Below, piece by piece: positions 7,620 to 16,523 of a stretch of 64,000 nt of DNA. How positions within the stretch are numbered: position 1 is the first letter of the stretch; each line of letters begins with the position of its first letter. The DNA comes from Cupriavidus necator A5-1 (GTDB taxonomy: Bacteria; Pseudomonadota; Gammaproteobacteria; Burkholderiales; Burkholderiaceae). The notes beneath the pieces were generated by a model. The model had not been told where the DNA came from and searched no databases. It worked only from the letters and a program-made list of their open reading frames with translations. The position numbers were made by a program, and so were the translations under genes. The DNA lies in NCBI RefSeq assembly GCF_000744095.1, contig NZ_JQLI01000001.1:2790001-2854000 (forward strand), read 5' to 3'.

Positions 7620-9991
7620 GTCGCGCTCCGGCTCGTCTCGTGAATCGCACGCCAGACCTTGGGCGGCGTCAGGGGCATATCGAGATGGGATATGCCGAAT
7701 GGCTTCAGGGCATCGCATACCGCGGCGACGATCGCGGGCGGCGCACCGACGCAGCCGGCCTCACCGATGCCCTTGACGCCCAGCGGGTTCGACGGCGCCG
7801 GGGAGACATGGAAACCGGTGCGCATGCGAGGTATCTGCTCGATGCGCGGAAAGCCATAGTCGAGCAGCGAACCCGAAAGCAGTTGCCCGGCCTCGTCATA
7901 TTTGGCCTCTTCGAACAAGGCCTGGCCGATGCCCTGCGCGATCCCGCCGTGCATCTGGCCGTGGCAGAGCATGGGATTGATCATGACGCCAACGTCATCC
8001 ACCGCTACATAGTCAAGAATCGTCACTGTGCCGGTCTCCGCGTCGACCTCCACCACCACTGCATGACAACCGTTCGGCGCTCCCAAGGTGACTGGCTCAT
8101 AGAAGACGCGTTCATCCAGGCCGGCTTCAAAATCCCTGGGCAGTTTGTGCGCAAGATATGCCATTCTTGCGACCCGCGCGAAGGGAATAACGGTGGGGTT
8201 GGCTGCGCTTGTGAACTGGCCATCTGCATAGTGAACTTCCTCTTCAGGAACCTCCAGCATGATGCCGGCGATCCGGCGTGCTTTTGCCAGGATCTTGCTC
8301 GCTGCCATATAGGCAGCGCTGCCCCCTACGGGCATGGACCGTGAATTGAAGGTGCCATGGCCAGCCAGCACGCGGTCGGTGTCGCCCTGGACGACATCGA
8401 TATCGTCCATCGGCAGTTGCAGGACTTCTGCGACGATCTGCGCAAAGCTGGTGGCGTGGCCATGGCCTTGCGGCATCGATCCGCTGAACAGCGTGACCTT
8501 GCCATCGGAATGCACGCGCACATGCGCGCTCTCCCAGCCGCCCCGGTCGAAACCGACCTTCTCCAGCATCGGCGAAATGCCCATGCCCACCAGCTCGAGA
8601 TAGCAGATCACCCCGATGCCGATGTACTTGCCCTGCTGTCGCAACGCTGCTTGTTCCTCGCGCCAGCGCCGGTAGCCGATCAGCTCGGTCGCCTTGGTCA
8701 GGCAGGCCTCGTAGTCGCCGGAATCCCATTTGCCGCGCGCGCCGTCGTGCGGCAGGAAAGGAAACTGATCCGCCCGCACCAGGTTGCGGCGTCGCAGTTC
8801 GACCGGGTCGATGTCGAGTTCCCCCGCCACCGCGTCCATCAGCCGCTCGATGATATAGGCGGCTTCCGGCCGTCCGGCGCCCCGATAGGCGTCGACCGGC
8901 GTGGTGTTGGTCGTGACCAGATTGACCTCCGCGTCGACCGACGTTATCTGGTAATTCCCCGTGATGTAGTTGACCGTGTTGACGGTAGGGATGCCCGTCG
9001 CCATATTGGAGAGATAGGCGCCGAGATTGGCGAACGATCGCAACCTGATCCCCAGCACCTTGCCGTCCTTGGTGACGGGTGCGTCAACGTATTCCGTATG
9101 CGCGCGGCCGTGCGTGGTCGCCACATGGTTCTCGCTGCGCGTCTCGGTCCAGCTGACCGGAAGGCCGAAGTGCCGGGATGCGAACGCCACCAGCACCTCT
9201 TCCGCATAGAAATGCATTTTTGCGCCGAAGCCGCCGCCGATATCCGGCGCCACCAGCCGGATCCGGTGCTCGGGCCACCTGAGCGTTTCCGCCAGCCAAC
9301 GCCGCGACATATGCGGAACCTGCGTGGGGACGATAAACGTCAGGCGCTCTTCCATGGGATCGAAATTCGCGCAAAGCGCCCGCGGCTCGAGCGGGCTCGG
9401 GATTAGCCGCTGGTTGACCAGCCGGATCGAGACGACCCGGTCGGCTTGCTTCACCGCATCCTCGTAGTTGCCGCCCTTTAGCCGGAAGACGCCAATGCGG
9501 TTGCCGGGGACGTTGTCGTGGAGTAGGGGCGCTGACTCTGCCAGTGCAGCTTCCGCGTCGACGACGGTGGGAAGCTCCTCGTAGTCGACCGTGACGAGCT
9601 CGGCGGCGTCCGCCGCGATCTCGCGCGTTTGTGCCACCACCATCGCCACGGCCTCGCCGGCGTATCGCACGCGGTCGGCAGCAAGCGGAGGATGGGGTGG
9701 CACCTTCGAGTTGCCCACGACCCAGTTAGGCCGGATGTCGCCGACCTTGCCCTGGATGTCCGCATACGTCAATACGCCGATCACGCCAGGCAGTGCCCGC
9801 GCTTCCGTCGTATCGATGCCGCGTACGTTGGCGTGGGCAAAAGGCGACCTGACGAAGGCCGCGAAGACCATGCCCGGGAACTGATGGTCATCGGTGAATT
9901 TGCCCCGGCCGCTCATCAGGCGCTTGTCTTCGCGGCGCCTGACCGACTTGCCGATGTACTTCGTTGCACTACCGTTCTGTGCTTCGCTCAT
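7616..9991 (-). CDS. Molybdenum hydroxylase large subunit, form II CO dehydrogenase-like
   Basis: A 791-residue molybdopterin-binding catalytic subunit. Visible motifs are GGGFGAK (residues 252-258) and AYRGAGR (368-374), plus the C-terminal VKGIGEAG containing the conserved active-site Glu. AYRGAGR marks form II proteins; true CO dehydrogenases carry AYxCSFR. The substrate is therefore probably not CO but an organic compound hydroxylated at carbon. The start at 9991 gives the family N-terminus (YIGKSVRRREDKRLMSGRG); the longer frame upstream overlaps the small-subunit gene. It is flanked by CoA ligase and beta-oxidation genes. Confidence 0.92.
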   Translation of the reverse strand: MSEAQNGSATKYIGKSVRRREDKRLMSGRGKFTDDHQFPGMVFAAFVRSPFAHANVRGIDTTEARALPGVIGVLTYADIQGKVGDIRPNWVVGNSKVPPHPPLAADRVRYAGEAVAMVVAQTREIAADAAELVTVDYEELPTVVDAEAALAESAPLLHDNVPGNRIGVFRLKGGNYEDAVKQADRVVSIRLVNQRLIPSPLEPRALCANFDPMEERLTFIVPTQVPHMSRRWLAETLRWPEHRIRLVAPDIGGGFGAKMHFYAEEVLVAFASRHFGLPVSWTETRSENHVATTHGRAHTEYVDAPVTKDGKVLGIRLRSFANLGAYLSNMATGIPTVNTVNYITGNYQITSVDAEVNLVTTNTTPVDAYRGAGRPEAAYIIERLMDAVAGELDIDPVELRRRNLVRADQFPFLPHDGARGKWDSGDYEACLTKATELIGYRRWREEQAALRQQGKYIGIGVICYLELVGMGISPMLEKVGFDRGGWESAHVRVHSDGKVTLFSGSMPQGHGHATSFAQIVAEVLQLPMDDIDVVQGDTDRVLAGHGTFNSRSMPVGGSAAYMAASKILAKARRIAGIMLEVPEEEVHYADGQFTSAANPTVIPFARVARMAYLAHKLPRDFEAGLDERVFYEPVTLGAPNGCHAVVVEVDAETGTVTILDYVAVDDVGVMINPMLCHGQMHGGIAQGIGQALFEEAKYDEAGQLLSGSLLDYGFPRIEQIPRMRTGFHVSPAPSNPLGVKGIGEAGCVGAPPAIVAAVCDALKPFGISHLDMPLTPPKVWRAIHETSRSAT

Positions 9992-9992
9992 C

Positions 9993-10484
9993 TCAAGACT
10001 CCCCACAGGTGGCGGACGGCGCCTGCTGCAGCCTGGTCGCGGCAAGCAGCACTGCATCGACGATGTTCTGGTACCCGGTGCAGCGGCACAGGTTGCCGTG
10101 CAGCGCTTCCCTGACTTCGTGTTCCGAAGGCGCGGCCTGATGGGCAAGTAGCGCCCGTGCCGCAAGCAGCATTCCCGGGGTACAGAATCCACACTGCAGG
10201 CCATGAAGCTCGTTGAAGGCTTCCTTCAGGACGGTCGTGATGTGATCGTTGTCCATCCCTTCGATCGTATGGAGCTCGCAGCCGTCGGTCTGGGCGGCAA
10301 GCACGGTGCATGACTTCACCGTCGTTCCGTCGATGAGCACCGTGCAGGCACCGCACTGCGAGGTGTCGCAGCCGATGTGGACGCCGGTCAGGCGCTTCTG
10401 GTCCCGCAACAAATGCACCAGGAGCCGCCTCGGCTCGATCTCGGTTGTGCCGCTCACGCCATTGATAGTGTTCTCTATTTTCAC
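9993..10484 (-). CDS. Molybdenum hydroxylase 2Fe-2S subunit (CoxS-like)
   Basis: A 163-residue electron-transfer subunit with two 2Fe-2S clusters. Cys39, Cys44, Cys47 and Cys59 form the plant-ferredoxin type site. Cys98, Cys101, Cys133 and Cys135 form the second site (QCGFCTPGM and NLCRCTGY). I choose a GTG start at 10484, giving VKIENTINGV, because GAGG sits 5 nt before it and the length fits the family. A longer in-frame reading has no ribosome site and would span the palindrome at 10539-10558. It ends 1 nt before the large-subunit start. Confidence 0.88.
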   Translation of the reverse strand: MKIENTINGVSGTTEIEPRRLLVHLLRDQKRLTGVHIGCDTSQCGACTVLIDGTTVKSCTVLAAQTDGCELHTIEGMDNDHITTVLKEAFNELHGLQCGFCTPGMLLAARALLAHQAAPSEHEVREALHGNLCRCTGYQNIVDAVLLAATRLQQAPSATCGES

Positions 10485-10538
10485 TGTCGCCTCTGTGTCT
10501 CCGTTTGCCCCACCGGCATCAGCACCGGTCACGTTTAT

Positions 10539-10558
10539 AGTATTACGATCATAATACT
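10539..10558. promoter_or_regulatory. 20-bp palindromic operator upstream of hydroxylase operon (family 1, copy C)
   Basis: AGTATTACGATCATAATACT is palindromic with a single mismatched pair. It lies about 55 nt upstream of the small-subunit start, between that gene and the coxG-like gene. Related copies at 4614 and 4867 flank the DUF302/TetR divergent region, suggesting a shared repressor. Confidence 0.65.
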
Positions 10559-10605
10559 CAAGGGCAAAAAAAATATCAGCAGGTCCTCCCCTGGTCAGCC
10601 GAGGC

Positions 10606-11085
10606 TCAGTCAGGGGAAGGTGCCAGGGAACTGCCTCCATCTCCTTCAAGACTCACCAGCTTTTCGAAGCGGGAAAAGAACTCCGCCAGGAACTTGTTGG
10701 CCACGGCGCCGACCAGGCGGGATCCGATCTGCGCCAGCTTCCCTCCAATCTGCGCGGCGGCAACGTAATGCAGGGCAGTGCCGCCTTCGACGTCTTCCAG
10801 CCGGACATCGGCGCCCAGCTTGCCGAAGCCCGCGACGCCACCGCTGCCGCTGCCTTCGATGTGATAACCAATGCCATCCTGGTGGTCGGAGAAGCGGGCC
10901 GTGCCCTTGAAACGCGCCTTGATCGGCCCGACGGCCGCGATGATGACCGCGTCATAGCCGCCGTCATCGAGCTGCTGATATTGCTCGCATCCCGGCAAAC
11001 ATTGCTGGAACGTAGCCGGATCATTCAACCGCTTCCAGACCTCTTCCCTGGAAGCCTTGATGACCTGTGCACCAGTGAATTCCAA
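10606..11085 (-). CDS. CoxG family (SRPBCC) protein
   Basis: A 159-residue CoxG-type protein. CoxG proteins of the SRPBCC fold accompany CO-dehydrogenase-like enzymes and, in Oligotropha, help recruit the enzyme to the membrane. The N-terminus EFTGAQVIKASREEVWKRL and the central GxxxxxF turn region fit the family. I take TTG 11085 as start because GGAGGGATGG lies just upstream and homologues start at this residue; the alternative TTG 11130 lacks a ribosome site. It is upstream of and co-directional with the hydroxylase operon, but the palindrome between them may give that operon its own control. Confidence 0.82.
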   Translation of the reverse strand: MEFTGAQVIKASREEVWKRLNDPATFQQCLPGCEQYQQLDDGGYDAVIIAAVGPIKARFKGTARFSDHQDGIGYHIEGSGSGGVAGFGKLGADVRLEDVEGGTALHYVAAAQIGGKLAQIGSRLVGAVANKFLAEFFSRFEKLVSLEGDGGSSLAPSPD

Positions 11086-11131
11086 TTTCCATCCCTCCGG
11101 TTTCTGCCATCCCTGATGGCCCAACGTCAAT

Positions 11132-11153
11132 CTAGTCAGTGTCTATATGCTAG
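11132..11153 (+). promoter_or_regulatory. 22-nt repeated element, copy 2
   Basis: Ends GTCTATATGCTAG and matches the 11241-11262 copy in 16 of 22 positions. It is also bounded by TCTAG/CTAGA inverted ends (11131-11135 and 11150-11154). It is 46 nt upstream of the coxG-like start. Confidence 0.45.
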
Positions 11154-11240
11154 AGAGCGTGGTGCGCACCGTCAAGAAATGGAGAGCCAGGTAAACCCGA
11201 ACATTGCCCACGAGTTCTTGACGTCGCCAAGATCGCCCGC

Positions 11241-11262
11241 CTAGCATGTAGACAGTGGATAC
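11241..11262 (-). promoter_or_regulatory. 22-nt repeated element, copy 3
   Basis: On the minus strand this reads GTATCCACTG then TCTACATGCTAG. It matches copy 1 at 4723 in 19 of 22 positions. Confidence 0.5.
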
Positions 11263-11370
11263 ACCGAATGTTCCCGAGGAGATCCGGGGCCAACGGCGCG
11301 GGCAATGCACCTGACACGTTCGTCGCTGCCGCCCGTTTGTTCATTTCCAATGAACGATGCGTCGCTAAAT

Positions 11371-11392
11371 GTATCCGCTGTCTATATTGGCC
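11371..11392 (+). promoter_or_regulatory. 22-nt repeated element, copy 4
   Basis: Reads GTATCCGCTGTCTATAT then TGGCC. The first 17 positions match copy 3 at 15 positions. It is 46 nt upstream of the thiolase start. Confidence 0.45.
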
Positions 11393-11438
11393 TGGCAGAC
11401 CAAGGACGTCTGCATCCATCAACAGCAAAGGAGAACCC

Positions 11439-12623
11439 ATGTCTCGCGCAGTAATCGTTTCGTATGCCCGCACCCCGATCGGAAAAGCTAGCCGAGGCGC
11501 ATTCAACATGACCCATGGGGCGACCATGGCGGGCCACGTCATCCAGCATGCCGTCCAGCGCGCGGGGATCGACGGCGCCGAGGTCGAAGACATCATCTTT
11601 GGCTGTGGCCAACCCATCGCCGCCACCGGTGGCAATGTTGCCCGCGCAGGCGGCATCCGCGCTGGCCTGCCCGTGTCAGTGAGCGGCACCACGCTGACTC
11701 GCTTCTGCGCGTCCGGGCTGCAGGCGGTCGCCTTTGCCGCGCAGCGCGTCCTGATCGACAAGGTGCCGGTGATGGTGGCGGGTGGCGTCGAATCCATCAG
11801 TCTGTCGCAGCCGGTCACGCTGAAGGTCGCCCAGCAAGAGGCCTGGCTGGCAAAGAATCGCCCCGATGTCTATCTGCACATGATCGATACCGCGGAGATC
11901 CTGGCCAAGCGCTATGACATGTCGCGGGAGCGCGCCGACGAGTTCTCGGTGCGTAGCCAGCAGCTCACCGTCGAAGCACAGAAGGCAGGCCGTTTCGCTG
12001 AAGAGATTGTTCCGCTCGCATCGATCAAGTCGGTGACGAACAAGGAGACTGGTGAGACTTCAATGGTGGAGTTCTTGCTCGAGGCCGACGAAGGTGTCCG
12101 CCCCGACACCACGCTGGAAAAGCTGCGCGTGCTGCCCGCCGTGAAGGGCGAGGGTTACCAGGTCACGGCCGGCAATTCCAGCCAGCTGTCGGACGGCGCC
12201 GCGGCGCTGGTCGTGATGTCTGAGCGCGAAGCCGAACGGCGTGGCCTCGAACCCCTGGGGTACTTCGTGAGCCTGGCGACCGCGGGGGTGGAACCGGACG
12301 AAATGGGTGTCGGCCCGGTCCGTGCGGTCCCGCGCCTGCTGGAGCGCAACGAGCTTTCCATCGACGACATCGACCTGTGGGAGCTCAACGAGGCGTTCGG
12401 TTGCCAGGCGCTGTATTGCATCGACCAGCTGCGCTTGCCGCTGGAGCGCGTCAATGTCAACGGCGGCGCCATCGCCATCGGCCATCCGTATGGCATGACG
12501 GGTGCGCGCCAGGTCGGCCACATCCTGCTCGAAGGGCGTCGCCGCAAGGCCAAGTATGGCGTCGTGACCATGTGCGCCGCCGGCGGCATGGGCGCAGCCG
12601 GGCTGTTCGAGTTCATTCACTAA
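11439..12623 (+). CDS. Thiolase (acetyl-CoA acyltransferase)
   Basis: A 394-residue thiolase that cleaves 3-ketoacyl-CoA with CoA, or runs the reverse condensation. Catalytic residues sit at Cys90 (LTRFCASG), His349 (GHPYG) and Cys379 (TMCAAGGMG), matching the classical 89/348/378 spacing, so it looks active. ATG 11439 follows AAAGGAG; the longer reading is rejected. It is the first gene of a plus-strand run continuing with enoyl-CoA hydratase, acyl-CoA ligase and a Bug protein. It probably performs the chain-shortening step of that pathway. Confidence 0.92.
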   Translation: MSRAVIVSYARTPIGKASRGAFNMTHGATMAGHVIQHAVQRAGIDGAEVEDIIFGCGQPIAATGGNVARAGGIRAGLPVSVSGTTLTRFCASGLQAVAFAAQRVLIDKVPVMVAGGVESISLSQPVTLKVAQQEAWLAKNRPDVYLHMIDTAEILAKRYDMSRERADEFSVRSQQLTVEAQKAGRFAEEIVPLASIKSVTNKETGETSMVEFLLEADEGVRPDTTLEKLRVLPAVKGEGYQVTAGNSSQLSDGAAALVVMSEREAERRGLEPLGYFVSLATAGVEPDEMGVGPVRAVPRLLERNELSIDDIDLWELNEAFGCQALYCIDQLRLPLERVNVNGGAIAIGHPYGMTGARQVGHILLEGRRRKAKYGVVTMCAAGGMGAAGLFEFIH

Positions 12624-12651
12624 AAGACCCCGAAGAATCAGGAGACACCAG

Positions 12652-13443
12652 ATGAGCAATATCACCGAGTACGAAACCGTCTTTGTGGACCGGGATGGCC
12701 CCTGTGCCGTCGTCACCATGAACCGGCTGGAGAAGTACAACGCACTCAACACGACACTTCGCACCGACCTCTACGCGGCGCTGTCCTCGCTGATGGCCGA
12801 CCGGACGGTGCGCGGCATCGTCCTCTGGGGCGGTACCAAGGCGTTCGTCGCCGGGGGCGACATTCCCGAGATGCTCGCACGCCGCCCGATCGAGGCCTTC
12901 GTCCCGACCAGTGGTGCGCCCGACCTGTGGGCGCTGATTCACCACAGCACCATCCCCGTGATCGCGGCCATTGCAGGCCCGTGCTTTGGCGGCGGCCTGG
13001 AGCTGGCCATGGCGTGCGACCTGCGCGTGGCCGCGGACAACGCACTGCTCGGACAGACCGAAACGAACGTAGGCCTGATTCCGGGGCGCGGCGGTACCCA
13101 GCGGCTGACCCGGCTGGTCGGGGCGACACGCGCCAAGGAAATGATCTTTACCGGCGAAATCATCAAGCCGGACGAGGCTTACCGCATCGGACTCGTCAAC
13201 AAAGTGGCGCCCGCCAGCCAGGTGCTGGAGGAAGCGAAGGCCTATGTGCAACGCATTGCCGAGAAATCGCCGCACTCCATTGCCATGGCCAAGCTGATGA
13301 TCAATAACGGCCAGGACGCGAATCTCGAAACGGCGCTGATGCTGGAACAGCTTGCCTTTGCCACGCTGTTCAGCACTGACGATATGCATGAAGGCGGTGA
13401 AGCGTTCCTGAACAAGCGCCGTCCGGTCTACCAGGGAACCTGA
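12652..13443 (+). CDS. Enoyl-CoA hydratase/isomerase
   Basis: A 263-residue crotonase-fold enzyme. Both hydratase glutamates appear present: Glu137 in GQTETNVGLIPG and Glu163 in RAKEMIF. The oxyanion-hole segments are AFVAGGDI and GPCFGGGLE. It is therefore likely to hydrate a trans-2-enoyl-CoA. An AGGAGA site precedes the ATG. It lies 28 bases after the thiolase and 2 bases before the acyl-CoA ligase, so it is clearly part of the same operon. Confidence 0.9.
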   Translation: MSNITEYETVFVDRDGPCAVVTMNRLEKYNALNTTLRTDLYAALSSLMADRTVRGIVLWGGTKAFVAGGDIPEMLARRPIEAFVPTSGAPDLWALIHHSTIPVIAAIAGPCFGGGLELAMACDLRVAADNALLGQTETNVGLIPGRGGTQRLTRLVGATRAKEMIFTGEIIKPDEAYRIGLVNKVAPASQVLEEAKAYVQRIAEKSPHSIAMAKLMINNGQDANLETALMLEQLAFATLFSTDDMHEGGEAFLNKRRPVYQGT

Positions 13444-13445
13444 CC

Positions 13446-15377
13446 ATGAGCCAGTTCAACACACGAGTGCCGGCTAGCCCCGGTCGGGTCGATCCCTACC
13501 AGCCGCGTCTGCAAGTGACGTCGCTGGCCGATATCAGGCATTTCGAGCAGACGCCGCTTGCCGACCGTCAGCTGCCCGACAGCACCTACGAGTTGCTGCG
13601 CCTGGCGCGCGACCGTGCGCCGGAGGCGCCCGCCCTGCACTACTTCGCCTCCGGAGACGAGCTGGGCAAGGCGGTCACCATCACCCATGCGCAGCTGTTC
13701 GGGCGCATCACGCAGACCGCCAACCTGCTGCACTCGCTGGGCCTGGGCCCCGATGACGTCATCGGGGTCCTGATGCCCGTGACACCGGAATCGCAGTACG
13801 CGCTCTGGGGTAGCGAGGCGACGGGCATTGCCTGTCCGGTCAACTGGATGCTGGAGCCGGAGATTATCGCGGCACTGCTGCGCAACGCCGGCGCCAAGGC
13901 AGTGATCGCCTATGGCCCCGACGCGGATATCGAGGCCTGGAACAAGGCCATGCTGGTGCGGCGCGAGCTGCCGGACGTACGGCACTGGATCAAGGCCGGC
14001 GGCGGCACGGCGAGCGAAGCAGGGATTGTCGACCTCGACGCCGGGATCTCCCGCTTCCAGGGCGAGGCGCTTGACAGCAAGCGGGTCTTCTCGCCGCAGG
14101 ATACCGCCTCGATGTTCCATACCGGCGGTACCACCGGCACGCCCAAGCTTGCGCTGCACACCCATGGCAACGAGGTGGCCATGGCCTGGGTGAGCGCGAT
14201 GCAGATCGACGTCCAGCCAGGCGACGTGCGCGTCTGCGGGGTGCCGATGTTCCATGTCACGGGCGTGCTCACCAATTGCCTGATGCCGCTGGCCCGTGGC
14301 GCATCGGTCGTGCTGCTGACCTCCAGCGGCTGGCGCGATCCCTCCGTCATCCGCAATCTCTGGCAGATCGTCGACCACTTCGGGGTCACGGCGCTGGGCA
14401 TGGTGCCGAGCGTGGTGAACATGGCCCTGAATATTCCGATCGGCGACGCTGACATCAGCTCCCTCAAGGCGGCGAGCTGCGGTACGGCGCCGCTGTCGGT
14501 GGCCGTCGCGGAGGCGTTCGAGCAGAAGACCGGGGCGATGATCTTCGAAGGCTACGGTCTGACCGAAGGTACAGCGCTGAGCGCAACCAACCCCCGCTAT
14601 GGCGAGCGGCGCATCGGCTCCATCGGCCTGCCCATGGCCTACCAGGAGATGAAGGTCGTCAAGGCTGCCGGTGGACGCATCCAGCGCGAGTGTGAGCCGG
14701 GAGAGCCTGGCATCGTGGTGGTGCGCGGACCCAACATCTTCGCCGGCTACCTGAACCCGGAGCAGAACAAGAGCATCTGGTTCGAGGGCGGCTGGTTCAA
14801 TACCGGCGACCTGGGCTATGTGGACGAGGATGGCTACTTCTGGCTGACCGGCCGGGCCAAGGACCTGATCATCCGCGGCGGCAACAATATCGATCCGCGC
14901 ATGATCGAAGAGGCGCTGTATCGGCACCCCGAGGTATTCGATGCCGCCGCCGTCGGCCTGCCGGACGCACATGCCGGGGAATTGCCGGTCGCGTACATCG
15001 CGCTCAAGCCGGGTAGCACCTATCCGATCGGACGCATCAAGCACTACGCCTATGAGGTGATCCCGGAACGCGCCGCCGTGCCCAAGCAGTTCTACGTGGT
15101 CGATGCCATCCCGAAGACGGCCGTCGGCAAGATCCAGAAGAACACGCTGCGCAGTGACGCCGTACTGCGGGCGCAGCGGCAGATGCTTGCCGAGGTCAAG
15201 GCGGACGCACCGGTTCCGCTTGTCGATATCCGCATCGAAGATCGCGGGGACCAGGGCATCCTGTCCACGCTGGTGCTGCCCGCCACCCTGAGCCACGAGG
15301 AAAGGGAGGTCGCGGTAGCCACCATCAGCAAAGCGTTCACGACGCTGACGATCAAGTACGCGGTGGTCTACGAGTAG
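13446..15377 (+). CDS. Acyl-CoA synthetase (AMP-forming)
   Basis: A 643-residue ANL-superfamily ligase that activates a carboxylic acid to its CoA thioester through an acyl-AMP. HTGGTTGTPKLALHTH (about residues 221-236) is the P-loop-like A3 motif. GYGLTEGTA is A5, TGDLGYVDEDGYFWLTGRAKD is A7/A8, and the C-terminal PKTAVGKIQKN holds the adenylation lysine. A tail of about 65 residues follows that lysine, longer than in most family members. The acid is unknown; it may be the compound imported by the AAHS transporter or captured by the Bug protein. Confidence 0.9.
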   Translation: MSQFNTRVPASPGRVDPYQPRLQVTSLADIRHFEQTPLADRQLPDSTYELLRLARDRAPEAPALHYFASGDELGKAVTITHAQLFGRITQTANLLHSLGLGPDDVIGVLMPVTPESQYALWGSEATGIACPVNWMLEPEIIAALLRNAGAKAVIAYGPDADIEAWNKAMLVRRELPDVRHWIKAGGGTASEAGIVDLDAGISRFQGEALDSKRVFSPQDTASMFHTGGTTGTPKLALHTHGNEVAMAWVSAMQIDVQPGDVRVCGVPMFHVTGVLTNCLMPLARGASVVLLTSSGWRDPSVIRNLWQIVDHFGVTALGMVPSVVNMALNIPIGDADISSLKAASCGTAPLSVAVAEAFEQKTGAMIFEGYGLTEGTALSATNPRYGERRIGSIGLPMAYQEMKVVKAAGGRIQRECEPGEPGIVVVRGPNIFAGYLNPEQNKSIWFEGGWFNTGDLGYVDEDGYFWLTGRAKDLIIRGGNNIDPRMIEEALYRHPEVFDAAAVGLPDAHAGELPVAYIALKPGSTYPIGRIKHYAYEVIPERAAVPKQFYVVDAIPKTAVGKIQKNTLRSDAVLRAQRQMLAEVKADAPVPLVDIRIEDRGDQGILSTLVLPATLSHEEREVAVATISKAFTTLTIKYAVVYE

Positions 15378-15418
15378 CCCATTCCCAAAAACAGAGCCTC
15401 GCCAGAGGCAGTGCGAGT

Positions 15419-15451
15419 GGCATGCCGGCAGCGCCTCACGCCCGGCATGCC
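15419..15451 (+). repeat. 10-bp stem hairpin between ligase and Bug genes
   Basis: GGCATGCCGG (15419-15428) pairs with CCGGCATGCC (15442-15451) around a 13-nt loop. No T-run follows, so it is more likely an mRNA-processing or attenuation hairpin than a terminator. Confidence 0.4.
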
Positions 15452-15480
15452 GGCTCGTAGAATCCATCAAGGAGACAACC

Positions 15481-16482
15481 ATGACCATCCAGCTTTCGCG
15501 CCGGCGCCTGCTGCAGGCTGCCTGCGGCGCCGCGCCGGCGCTGCTCGCCCCATCCTGGCTGCGGGCGCAAGCGCCCTATCCGAGCAAGCCGATTGTCGTC
15601 AAGGTCGCATTTCCCGCTGGCGGCCCGGCGGACGAATCGATCCGCGCGGCAGCCGTCGTGATGAAGCGGAGCCTGGGGCAGAACGTCATTGCCGACAACC
15701 TCCCCGGCGCAAGCGGCTCGATCTGCGCGATGAATGTGCTGCGCAGCGCCAGCGATGGCTACACCCTACTGGGCACGACCGGCATCGACTTCCTGGTCGC
15801 GCCACTCACCATCGCGTCGGCCAGGTACTCGCCGGAGAAGTTCAGGCTGGCGGGCTTCAGCGGGATTTCGGACTTCATCCTGGTCTCGAATCCCTCGTTG
15901 TCGTTCAGGAACGTCGACGAGGTCATTGCTTACGCGAAAGACCCGAAAAACCGTCCACTGTCGCTGGCACACTGGGGCCCCGGCTCGGCGCCCCACCTGG
16001 TCGGCGCCGACTTCCAGGCCCGCACCGGCGTGCGCTTCCTGGAAGTGCCATACAAAGGCGCGGCCCCGGTCAGCAGCGACATCGCCGGTGCACAGGTAGA
16101 CCTGACCTTCATTCCCATGGGCGGCCCGACTTACGGGATGATCAAGGCCGGCCGCTTCAAGCCGATCGGGGTCGCCAGCAAGGCCCGGCATCCGTCCTTG
16201 CCCGATGTGCCGGCGCTGTCTGAAAACAAGGTCCTGGCCGATTTCGAATACAGCCAGTGGGCAGGCGTGCTGGCCCCGCCGGATACACCAGACGCCGTAA
16301 CGGCACGCGTGGTGGAGGCCATGAACGCCTGGGTGGCCAGCCCCGAGAACCGCACCCGCCGCAGCGTTAACCTTCAGCGCGCGATTGAGCCAATGACCAT
16401 GGCCCAGGCGCAAGCCTTCCTGAACAGCGAACACGCCAAGCTGACCCGCATTGCCAAGAACCTGAAGCTGGCCGGGCAATAA
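15481..16482 (+). CDS. Bug family tripartite tricarboxylate transporter binding protein (TctC-like)
   Basis: A 333-residue periplasmic binding protein of the Bug/TctC family, widespread in Bordetella and Cupriavidus. The N-terminus has a twin-arginine-like signal (SRRRLLQAACGAAPALLAP). After it come YPSKPIVVKVAFPAGGPAD and the family segments GASGSICAMN and VPYKGAAPV. An AAGGAGA site precedes the ATG. No TctA/TctB membrane genes are nearby, so as with most Bug proteins it may serve a distant transporter or act as a sensor. It is probably the last gene of the ligase operon. Confidence 0.88.
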   Translation: MTIQLSRRRLLQAACGAAPALLAPSWLRAQAPYPSKPIVVKVAFPAGGPADESIRAAAVVMKRSLGQNVIADNLPGASGSICAMNVLRSASDGYTLLGTTGIDFLVAPLTIASARYSPEKFRLAGFSGISDFILVSNPSLSFRNVDEVIAYAKDPKNRPLSLAHWGPGSAPHLVGADFQARTGVRFLEVPYKGAAPVSSDIAGAQVDLTFIPMGGPTYGMIKAGRFKPIGVASKARHPSLPDVPALSENKVLADFEYSQWAGVLAPPDTPDAVTARVVEAMNAWVASPENRTRRSVNLQRAIEPMTMAQAQAFLNSEHAKLTRIAKNLKLAGQ

Positions 16483-16523
16483 GGCCTGGTGGGGGCCTGG
16501 TGGAGGCCCCGTTGGCAATGCGT

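Larger units (their letters stand above)
11086..11438. promoter_or_regulatory. Divergent region between coxG-like and thiolase genes
   Basis: 353 bases with no convincing gene. The region carries three copies of the 22-nt element (11132-11153, 11241-11262 in reverse, 11371-11392). A fourth copy lies at 4723. It presumably holds the promoters of the divergent coxG/hydroxylase and thiolase/acyl-CoA operons. Confidence 0.55.

Noticed and set aside
7616..10484. True aerobic CO dehydrogenase
   Set aside because: The large subunit has AYRGAGR (form II) rather than AYxCSFR, and the gene order is small-large-medium, so CO oxidation is not supported.
13428..15488. 686-codon open frame on the minus strand opposite the acyl-CoA ligase
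   Set aside because: It is the exact shadow of the ligase in GC-rich DNA; the translation is His/Gln/Asp/Arg-rich with no family pattern.
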